Assembly: GCF_036669915.1 (NCBI RefSeq)
Contig: NC_089321.1
Location: 12,019,914 to 12,083,913, forward strand
Origin: Pocillopora verrucosa
Taxonomy: Eukaryota > Cnidaria > Anthozoa > Scleractinia > Pocilloporidae
DNA length: 64,000 nucleotides
Direction: 5' to 3'
Positions 55,201-64,000 of this stretch are shown here, piece by piece. The notes beneath the pieces were generated by a model. That model did no database searches. It was not told the DNA's origin and saw nothing but the letters and a program-made list of their open reading frames with translations. Position 1 is the first letter of the stretch. Every line of letters begins with the position of its first letter. Position numbers and translations under genes: made by a program.

Positions 55201-58200
55201 GTTATTATTTTTTAGTGAATTTGAAAAATTTCATCTGATAACAATGTATTTTATTTTATTAACCTTCCCTTATATGTAAAAGAAGGGTTTGATGCCATTT
55301 TGGACTAAAGAAATGGCATTTGCACCAGCATGCATACAAATTTCTCCAAAAATGTAACCATGCAAAAAATGTCATTTTGTTGTGTTTAGAAATTTTGATA
55401 CTGCATGGCTTTAGCATCAATACTTTCTGCTGTTGCATGGAGTATTTATAGTGATGCTCTTAAAGGAGAAATATGTGCTGCCGATTTCAGGCCAGATGAG
55501 GTGTAACACCCAACAACAATTCCTTTTTGACTGAATGCTTTTGCATATTTCCTTTGCTAGAATCTACATGTTAATGATGACCACAATGCATTTGTAATTC
55601 CTGGCTTGAATTATCCACAATCATGCAACTCAAATGACGATGGTTTGCCGCAAGAACAACAGTCGTCAAGGGAATGGGTCCTGGAGTGGAACAGAAAAAG
55701 TGACACCAGCGAGGTTGAGCACTATCTTCAGCAGATGCAGAGGTCAAATAGCTCATCAGCCCCTGAAACAAACTCAGATTCGCCGTCAGGGAGTTTTGCT
55801 CGTAGTAGCTCATTGCCAAGAACAGCAGGTCTGGAAGAGGAACAGATGGAAAGTGAGCCATTTGAAATCCAGAATTTGTCACGTTCACCAAGCAAGAAAC
55901 TCATGGAACTGAGGCAGACCAGGGGTGAGGTGACATCCGATGAAGGGATCGCAGATGATGGCAGAGGAGCAGGTCAAGTCTTTGTAAGTTTGAGCTACAG
56001 TGTACTTTGGTTTAGCAAAATAGGGAGTTCATGACAATAGCAAATGATAAAAATTTTTGAGCTTTCAATCTGAAATTTCTTTTTGAATGCTTGGCTTTCA
56101 AAGTACATGTACTTCACAACAAGTCTCAAAATTGTTTTTTAGCTGGTGCCAATCAAGTTATCCAGTCAAACTTATTTTTGCTTGGATATGAGGCATTTTT
56201 GGCTCAACAAACATCAATTACTGTACATCATATCTCAAGAAATCCCATCCTCCTTATAAAACAAGTATTTTTACTACACTTTTATTGTACATGCAGTCTC
56301 AAGCTCAATGCAGGAAAAATTGATACAGTGGTATTTCAAACCTGAACTTAGCTTGGAATTAAATTCTTCTTTAAGTTTACAGACAATAGGACAAAATGTC
56401 CTGCCATCCAAAAAGTTGAGTGGACAAAACCTGTATTTGAGCAGACATTGTCCACTGACCAGCCATTATATTGAGCTCTGCTCAATGTACCAGTCTTGAT
56501 ATGTTTAAACATTTTTTTTTTAAGGCTCAAGATGATGATGTGGAGGACATGATGGAATATGCAACATCAGGTGAATTTGTCTTATAGTGTATTTCTGTGG
56601 AAAGTTATTTTTTTATCATAAAATGTTTAGAAAATCTTTAGTAAGTTTAGTAAGTTTTTTTATGGAATGTTGAACAGTACTTTGCCCTCCAAAACCCTGG
56701 CCCAGACTGCACATATGTAAAACATTAATTTTTAAGAGGTTTGTAAAGGAGTTCCAGCTGACCTCATCTGTAACCTATTACTGAACAAACACACAGCAGT
56801 ATGGCATCTAATTGTAAAAAAGGTAACATGTAGCAAACAGTTGCCACAATGATGCCTTAAAGGACTTTTAAGTTGGCCTCTCCAAACTTTCTGAATAGTT
56901 GACAAATTGATTATTTTCTTTCAATTTGTGGTTGGAGGATTTGTTTAAAAGAAAGGGTTGAGGGATGTCAAGTTCTACAGTACAATTGTAATGGCCTCTC
57001 TTATAACCAAACCTTGGACTCTTTCAGCCCTTAAAAGTAACTGTCAGATTTTCTTATCTACATGTCTTAGCCTTCAACAGTGACAACTTGCACCCTCTCT
57101 CTCATTGATTGTTGTGGTACAATATCCCTTATAAACATTTGCGTTTCTCCTTCTTGTCAGATGAGGATGAAACCTACATGTATACCAACTTTCTCAAGAC
57201 AAGAACTTGTTACGACATCATGCCGAAAAGCTCCAAGATTGTAGTGTTTGATACCAAGCTAAGGGTGAGCTAAGTCACTTGATAGTACTGCACTATTGTT
57301 GCGTCTGTCTTACTGTTGAAATGTCATTAAAATGTTTGTCTGTTGTCTTAAGCTGCATTTAATATTTTATAATTAATTTTTAAATTTTATTTGCATTAGG
57401 TTAAGAAAGCATTTTTTGGACTGGTTGCCAATGGTAAGCACTCTACAAACAACTTTGTTTAAATTATGTGCATTATTAATGTCTAGTCTCTGAGCTTATT
57501 CACATGGCTTATGCCCTAAGTACCAGAATGTTTAAGTCATGAGACAAGATTAAACTATTTGCTGGATGTCAAATGTTTTGTTTGTATTTTTCTGTTAGGT
57601 GTTAGATCTGCACCTCTCTGGGACAGTGAAAAACATACCTTTGTTGGTAAGTGGACCCAACCAGATCCAGACCTCCCTCTGTTTTCTCTCTACTGCTTCT
57701 TTGAAGCTATTTATTATTTCACACTGATTATGCACGGTTTACTTGTACTGTTTTAATTGCTGAAAACTTGGAACAGGCTGCAGTAAAACCCTGCTAATTC
57801 AAACTCCCTAGGGAAACAAAAAAATGGTTTGAGGTTGTCAGGGGTTTGAGTTTGCTAGTAAATGACTGAAAAAACAGGATCAAGGGAAATTGGAACTTTT
57901 TCAAGGTCAATCAAAAACTATAAAAAAATTCTCAAATGTGATTAGTTATTACCAGCCTGATTTGAGCTCTAATAGGACAGTGTATGTGTCATGCTTGTAA
58001 TTGGACAGTGTCATAGGAGAGTTAAAGGGACAGTTAACACTCCATGGCTGTGTAAGTGGACAGAACATGTCATGTGCTCGCATTTATATTGTTGTCTCAC
58101 ATTTTGCTGAGTTAACTTTTTTTTTTTTTTTATGAAAACATAAAGCTGAAGCCTAGTTTGACCTAGTTTCTTTCTTGAATTTTGTCATAGTTTTGATTAA

Positions 58201-61200
58201 TTGGTAACAGGACTTTGCGTCATCAATTCTCTCTGTAACCAAACAAGTGATTAAAAAATCTGACTCCCGCCTTGCAGTTACCCGATTTTGTTAATCAGTT
58301 GTATGATTACAGACCAAATTGGACTCCATTGGTAACAGGACTTTGTGTCATCAATTCTGTCTTTTGTGTTCTACTGTATTTATGTACAAATGGACAACAT
58401 GGAGAACATTCTTTGTTACAAAGTTAATGTGTTCTGCTCTGGTTTGCAGGAATGCTTACTATTTCAGACTTTATCAACATTCTTCGCCACTATTACAAGT
58501 CACCATTGGTAAGAGCTATGCTTAATTAATAGGTGCTGGTTATACTATAGTGTGCATAAGGCATGTGTTGCACAGAAGTAATAGTTTTAATCTAAAGTCA
58601 ATAACCTTTTGTTATTCTTCAGGTCCAAATAGATGAATTAGAAGAATATGATATTCAAGCTTTTCGAGGTAACCCTTGAACTCCCATGAGTGATCAATAC
58701 AGAATTTCTCCTTACAGTATCAATACACTATCAAGCAGACAAGTGATGAGAATAAAGAAAAATATGAACAAGGGGATTATCCGTTGATCCAATACCAAAT
58801 CTTGGAATTGTACGCAGACAGAAAGGAGAATTACTTTTTAAAATAAATGAGATCTTAGGAGTGAAAGGGGCAAGCACTTATTATTTGTTGCCAAGACGAG
58901 AAAGTCTAACTCAGTAAATAAATAAGGTGACACAATTAATGTACATGTGTAGCCCCTGCATTCATGTATGCCTCCTATTTTCTTCAAGAACCAAAGAAGA
59001 CTCTTTTATTATTATCCTTTTTATTTCATTTATTACTATTTTTCTTATACTTATATTTTGTCAAACACCCAGACACTGCTTATGGACATAACACTGTCCA
59101 TGAATGTTTCAAGCATTGGCTCTTTAGAAGTATCAGCTTTAGGAACGCTCTACTTTGGCCAAGTTACATTTACTTATCAATTCAGTTGGTAAAACCAAAT
59201 TATCCTGCTGTACCTCTACCGATGCAGCACCACAGATTTTTAGAAACTTGCCCTGTTTGTCACCACATACCTTTTACAACTGTGGTTGCAATATTATTGT
59301 GCATAACTTCTGGTTTCTGATGCCTTTTTTTTTCCTGTGAAGATTATGATGATTCCAACTTGAGGCCTGAGTTGATTCAAATATCACCGATGCAGAGGTA
59401 CTGACAATAACGATCTCTGAGTAAAGAAAGACTAATAATATTTCAAAGTTAGTGAGCTACATATACACCTGAAGTAAGTTGTGGTTTAACATTATTTTAC
59501 AGTCTACTTGATGCTGTCAAGACATTGGTGGAGCATAAAATCCATCGACTTCCTGTACTTGATCCTGTAACAGGAAATGCTCTTTATATCCTGACCCACA
59601 AGAGAATCCTGCGATTCATGTTTTCATCTGTAAGTTTAAAAGGTTGAGATGTACAGTAGCTTTAAGAACACAGCAGTCAAACGTTTGCACATGTGTGATT
59701 GTTTAAGTGGCTAGGTGGTATGCATTCAGGCTGTCAGACTCATGTAGCCTCACTAGACATATAAGCAAGCCATGGTGTTTTATACCAGTATAACTTTTTG
59801 ACAAAGCTAAAAAAAAAAAAAAAACCAACAAAAACAGTGTTAATCGTCAAGAAACCCATAGCTTAATAGTCTTTACGTTGGAGAAGTTTTAGGTTTTTCT
59901 TTCCCTAACCTTTTTTGCCTTTTGCAGATCATTATTTTGCAAATTTTGCTAGTTATTGTTTGTTATATTTTCTGTCCACCTTTTGCACAGGAAATTGGGG
60001 CACAGCAGGCCCAAATTGATCCATTAGTGCATGCTTAATTTTGTTCATTGTATTATGTACTGAAGACTTAATTCTTTGTCCACAAACTGAACTCCACTAA
60101 ATGTGGTAGATTTTTCAGCCATTTGGTTAGTAGATGGGTGAGAAAGAAATAAGGATCAAATAAAAGGGCAAATATGGGGAAGGCCGCGACCTGTCCCAAA
60201 ACATCACCTACTTTGGTCTTTCTGCACTATTGCTGTGCTGTATTTACCAAATGCATGCCTGTAATATAATGTGATAGAGACTTACTGGGTTGATTTTTAG
60301 GAATGCTGTGGGGTTTGTTTCTGAGTTTTAGGAAGGGTGTGGTGGAAAATTGAAATAGGGAGATGGTTTGGCTTGTTTAGAAGAGCTACTAATGTTTTAT
60401 CTAGTGATCAGTGTAAAGTAATTGGATTTGTTAGTAGTAAGCTAAATTGTAACAACTTGTATTCAAATAAGTGCATGTAAGTATTGACTTTTTGTTGACA
60501 GTTGACACAAACCAGTCCACCGGAGTTCATGAATAACACGCTTAAAGAACTTGGAATTGGAACGTACCGTGATGTAGCTGTGGTAGGTATTAATAGAGTA
60601 AGTGGTTATGGCTGTATCACATTACAGTAGTATTTCTCCCTGTTTGTTTTGTTGGGGTATATGAGGTCATGATGATTTTCATCACAATGGAAGTGAAAAA
60701 GGAAAGCGAGCATGTTAGTCCTGATCAGAATCTAGACACCATGACAGAAGGGCCTCTTAAACTCAGATACAAGTGGATCCTTTGTTGCCGCTATCTCTGT
60801 TTTACACTTAAGGGTTGATACTTGCTCAAGACTTAGCAATTACTATTGAAATTTCTGGCCCCTTCTGATTACTTACCTTCAGTTGGTCTTTTAATATGAT
60901 GCATACATATACTCAATGTTATCCTACCTGCTGTCCCTATTTTTCTATCATCTTTCCTAACACTGACAAACAATCTTTAGATATGCTGGTCTTTAGTTTA
61001 GCTGTATCAGAGCCAGCATGTGACAATATGGGCAGTGGGGGGAAAATTTTGTGTTTCTGTGGCTCTTGTTTTGCTCGTGCTGTGGACAATGATCCAAGAG
61101 AATTAGAAAGTCTATGCTTTTATCTTTAAATGTGGGAAATTTTTTTCTTAGATATCTCCTGAGACTCCACTGATAACAGCCTTCCATATGTTTTCTGAAA

Positions 61201-63461
61201 AGAGAGTTTCTGCTTTACCAGTGGTTGATGAGAGTGGTATGATTTGTTTTCTCTGTTCACTTCTTAAGATTTCATCCTTGAGGAAAGTTAAACAAAGGAA
61301 ACAAAGACAAACTGAAGTCAAGAATTTTCTTAAAAAGAGTGATGCAAAATTCTTTGATAAACATTTATTCTAAGTTGTAGTACTGTGGCACTGTAATTAA
61401 TCTTATAATAACCAAGCCTGTTTAGTCAACATTTGCTTGATATACTTTTTTTCTCTTTGGTAACTTAAGAAAAACTTCAGACTAAGGGTAGGGGTGTCTC
61501 CTTAAATATTGAAGAGAATTTTTCATGTGATAATCGCAAATTTTCACTAACTGTCATCATTCTCAAATGAACTTTGAAACTTGAGGCGTAATTTGAACCT
61601 TTTTTCAATGTTCTTTGTTTTTATTTCAGGGGTTGTAGTTGATATTTATGCAAGATTTGATGTTATTGTAAGTATTCAATAATTTTAAATCAAAATAGAA
61701 TAGTATTCAATTGAGTGTTGAAGAGGTTTGCTCAACTAAAGATGATTGTATTTTCTTTGTAGAATTTGGCTGCTGAGAAAACTTACAATAACCTGGATAT
61801 TACTGTAAAGAAGGCACTTGAACACAGAGCAGATGTAAGTCTGGAGTGATAAATGGAATAGCAAAATATCCAAGCATTCTTTAATGTTATTGTTTTACTG
61901 TTAAACAATGCACTTTAACCTTTTGATCCCTAAAGAGTGACTAGCATCTAATTTCCCTCAACAACATCCCAGAATCAAACATTTAGGTCATGGGAATTGA
62001 TCATCAACCAGGGAAGCTCTTGATTGTGAAACAAATGTTGAAAGTAATCCTTGACTGTGTTGTTATTGCTCAGCTGTGCTATGTGATTAATTTAGAAAAC
62101 CTGTTCCACCTTCTCAACAGATCAGGTACAAATCTGAAACCAATGGCCACCTGCTTGTTTGTATTTTCCTGCCCTGCTTTAGACATTTTGATTCAGGCAT
62201 TTTTAACATGATACTGGGGCAATTTTCCTTACAAAGGAAGTTCACTGGACTGAAGCTGCATCTGTAGACTAAATGTCTCTCAGCCATTACCGATTTCAGT
62301 AAATCGTAATGGTGCAATAAAGTTGTTCAAACAATATTTTCTTTGTTGCAGGGATTTGAAGGAGTCCATACATGTTGCTTGGATGAAACACTACACACCA
62401 TAATTGACAGACTAACTGATGCAGGGGTAGGCAACATAGTGGCTTGCATAGCTGGAGGTGTTATGTGCTCCAATGTGGTGGCTAGCATTTGCCATGTGAC
62501 AATAATAGTTTTGAATGTTTTTGGTTTTTTTTTCTTCAGGCCTCTTTGCTGCTCATCATTTAGCGCACTTAACCCTGCCAGCTGCTCAGTTTAGAAAGAT
62601 AGTATAAACTGCTAGGCTGTTCAGTATATAGTCTCCTTCGCTATTGCCTGGGCTAGTCACTTACAATGCTTTTGGGACTCGCAATCAAAATGTATTCTAG
62701 TCTGCGATTTTTTTTTAAATTTAAGAAACTCTCTAACAGTGTTTTTGATATCTTTGCTTCCAGGTTCATCGTCTTGTAATTGTTGATAAAGAAGGTCACT
62801 GCATTGGGGTGTTATCTCTGTCAGATATTCTTAAGTTTTTGGTGTTGAGACCTTTGCAGGGAACATGTAAGTATGCAGTTTGTTCCCCTTTTTCATTTCT
62901 TCATTTCTTCATTTCTTCTATCTCTTTAGTTTGTTTACTCCTTGGCTCTACCTTGTCATTTAGTTTTTCATTTCTTTGTTTTGTCATCCTTTCTTCTGTT
63001 CCTTTGACTCTCTTTCATCTTCATTTAATTTTTTTCTTTTTTTTTTTTTGTGATCCTTATTAACTCATTGCTTCCTTGCCGGCTTTCTGTCTTGTTCCTG
63101 TTTTATTTCCCTTTTGTTTTTTTTCTTTCTCATCATCTCTTGGTCCTGGGTGTTCACTCGTTCATATGCCTCCTAGGGAACTGCAATTGTTACACCAGGT
63201 GCTGCTGTAGTGCCCCACCTATGCAGAGTAAATTTGCTTGAAGATCTTTTAGTTAATTCAGATTATGCTTTTCTATTTTTCTTTAAGTAGCTTGGAATTC
63301 TTTTCATTTTTGTTGACTTTTCTTTGTTCCTCTTCTTATATCTTTGTTTTTTTTTCTTACAACTGGATTGCAAACCCCTCCCTACATAACAACTTTATCT
63401 TGATAATGCTATTAATTTCCTCACAGCATTCAGTAATCACGCCCCTGGGCCTATGGAATAA
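49235..63461 (+). CDS. AMP-activated protein kinase gamma subunit, 17 exons, four CBS domains
   Basis: Nucleotide-sensing regulatory subunit of AMPK, cytosolic or nuclear. Exons: 49235-49279, 55561-55983, 56525-56570, 57161-57264, 57400-57433, 57599-57646, 58450-58508, 58623-58668, 59343-59397, 59503-59629, 60502-60582, 61152-61236, 61630-61667, 61763-61834, 62352-62426, 62764-62866, 63427-63461; 1476 nt, 491 aa, all phases agree. The N-terminal 170 residues are Ser-rich ([10 protein letters not shown]) and not conserved. CBS1 begins near [22 protein letters not shown] and [12 protein letters not shown] follow. CBS2 has [11 protein letters not shown]3 has SALPVVDE, and CBS4 has [20 protein letters not shown], the phosphate- and ribose-contacting motifs. 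The tail is [10 protein letters not shown]. Exon 1 ([15 protein letters not shown]) is the least certain; alternative 5' exons are possible. Confidence 0.94.
51738..51788 (+). other. Candidate alternative first exon of AMPK gamma
   Basis: An ATG at 51738 (another in frame at 51729) opens 17 codons ending at a good GTGAGC donor in phase 0, the phase needed to join the exon at 55561. It would encode a basic peptide around [10 protein letters not shown]. No family support. Confidence 0.25.
52255..52415 (+). repeat. Foldback family, single-arm copy
   Basis: GGGCTAACGCTTGAAACATC, AGTTTTTAAACTCTC, TCATCAACTCAGCTGATAAT and CCTGTTATACTCTCCCATCA match the element at 2505-2737, partly in complement. 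Confidence 0.7.
53180..53239 (+). other. Candidate 60-base cassette exon in AMPK gamma intron 1
   Basis: An acceptor (TGCTGCAAACAG) and donor (GTAATG) bound 60 bases that are open in phase 0. This would insert 20 residues ([14 protein letters not shown] and on) between exon 1 and the exon at 55561 without changing frame. This rests on splice signals and phase only. Confidence 0.35.
54460..54670 (-). mobile_element. MITE-like element, subfamily B
   Basis: TAAACCCTTTAACTCCTAGA start and TTGGGAGTTAAAGGGTTAA end. The core GATCTAATACCAAATTGACT is the complement of the subfamily B core. Confidence 0.82.
58669..58870 (-). mobile_element. MITE-like element, subfamily A, starting at a splice donor
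   Basis: It begins GTAACCCTTGAACTCCCATG exactly at the 3' edge of the AMPK gamma exon 58623-58668. The core TTGATCCAATACCAAATC and the CAAGTGATGAGAATAAAGAA block match the copy at 24292. The right end TTAGGAGTGAAAGGGGC is degraded. Confidence 0.83.
59080..59260 (+). repeat. Foldback family, diverged copy
   Basis: AAATTATCCTGCTGTACCTC, GATGCAGCACCACAG and TTTTTAGAAACTTGCCC match 52340-52415. It is upstream of the AMPK gamma exon at 59343. Confidence 0.6.
61915..62043 (-). mobile_element. MITE-like element, subfamily C, partial
   Basis: TTAACCTTTTGATCCCTAAA, AGTGACTAGCATCTAATTTC, CATCCCAGAATCAAACATTT. It is truncated before its far terminal repeat. It is followed directly by a piece of the CCAAT-rich repeat. 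Confidence 0.7.
62055..62170 (+). repeat. CCAAT-rich dispersed repeat, copy 5, partial
   Basis: TTGCTCAGCTGTGCTATGTG, ATTTAGAAAACCTG, CTGAAACCAATGGCC. It is the most diverged copy and sits in an AMPK gamma intron. Confidence 0.45.
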
Positions 63462-64000
63462 TCAGCTTGGTGCTGATTACATAAAAAAAAAATGCAGTAG
63501 TTATCAATGTAGCAGAGGAGTTGGTGGGAGACAAATCTGTCGGGGAAGATAATGGGCAAAAAATGCTTAATTTACCAAGTTACATGCTATCACCTGATTC
63601 CAAGTTGATCAAATCCTCTGGAAGGGAAAGCCAGGGCATTTACTACATCTACTTGACTTTTGTTAGTATAATTGACCCAAGAAGTGCGTTCTTCATCCAC
63701 TGTTCTTCAACAATGGAGGAAAGAGAGACATATTAGGTAGATGGCAAAAATGGAAATGGTTTTGAAGAAGGATTGGGATCTTGTAGTTTGGAAATAGGTT
63801 AAGTTAAGGGAATTTTATACTTTTAGCAAACTTTTGTGACTTTTATTTGAGGTTAAGGTATTGTATGTATTAATTAAGAAGGGTTGAAGCAGGTTTTCTC
63901 TACTTCATTAAGCATCCAAGTTATCTCTGCATAACAATGTCTCGGAGGGCTTGGTCCATAAAACTTCAAGGAATCATGATGAATAACTATCATTCCTTCT
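63462..64000. other. AMPK gamma 3' flank, probably 3' UTR
   Basis: It follows the TAA stop at 63459-63461. No further exon or canonical AATAAA was recognised before the window ends. A 70-codon reading frame around 63521-63736 has no recognisable domain. Confidence 0.5.

Larger units (their letters stand above)
49280..55560 (+). other. AMPK gamma intron 1 (6.3 kb)
   Basis: It is AT-rich and mostly featureless, with a foldback family copy at 52255-52415, two candidate alternative exons (51738-51788 and 53180-53239) and a subfamily B element at 54460-54670. No nested gene was seen. Confidence 0.7.

Noticed and set aside
62809..63241. Hydrophobic, Phe/Leu/Ser-rich frames after AMPK gamma exon 16
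   Set aside because: They come from T-rich intronic sequence; the donor at 62866 joins in phase to a terminal exon at 63427.

Overview
This window is eukaryotic and animal. It is AT-rich, its genes are split into many short exons with GT-AG introns, and it is full of short dispersed repeats. The gene content (BACE-like protease, N-WASP, XPB, AMPK gamma, CLIC, BTBD6-type BTB-BACK-PHR protein) and the repeat families point to a cnidarian. I infer a stony coral, but the species is not determinable by reading alone. Most exon chains were joined by hand from splice signals, reading-frame phase and family similarity, and for six of the seven spliced genes the chain keeps one frame from a start codon to a stop codon. 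The exception is the BACE-like gene, which runs off the left edge.

Layout, left to right. (1) 298-7097, minus: 13 exons of a beta-secretase-like aspartic protease whose 3' end lies beyond base 1. (2) 8898-10220, minus: an intronless BTB-BACK-PHR (BTBD6/BTBD3-like) gene. (3) 13026-13839, minus: a two-exon chloride intracellular channel (CLIC) gene. (4) 15009-20654, minus: a complete 11-exon N-WASP gene (WH1, basic region, CRIB, polyproline, two WH2, central and acidic regions; 528 aa). (5) 22585-43817, minus: a complete 39-exon gene for the TFIIH helicase XPB/ERCC3 (784 aa). A single-exon class A GPCR gene (24713-25624) lies inside its second-last intron on the same strand. (6) 44371-46786, plus: a three-exon folate-receptor-family gene, head to head with XPB. 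(7) 49235-63461, plus: an AMP-activated kinase gamma subunit with four CBS domains (17 exons, 491 aa) and a large first intron.

The genes are mostly housekeeping or signalling genes and do not form one pathway. CLIC and N-WASP both act at the membrane-cytoskeleton boundary, XPB acts in transcription and DNA repair, and AMPK gamma senses energy state. I see no sign of a prokaryotic-style gene cluster, CRISPR array or intact autonomous transposon.

The unexplained structure is mainly in the non-coding DNA. There is an abundant family of roughly 200-bp terminal-inverted-repeat elements in three subfamilies (18 copies listed). One abuts and forms part of the 5' splice site of an AMPK gamma exon, and another lies next to a 5' splice site of N-WASP. 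There is also a CCAAT-rich repeat family, a G/C-skewed family with long G runs, a foldback family and tRNA-derived SINEs.
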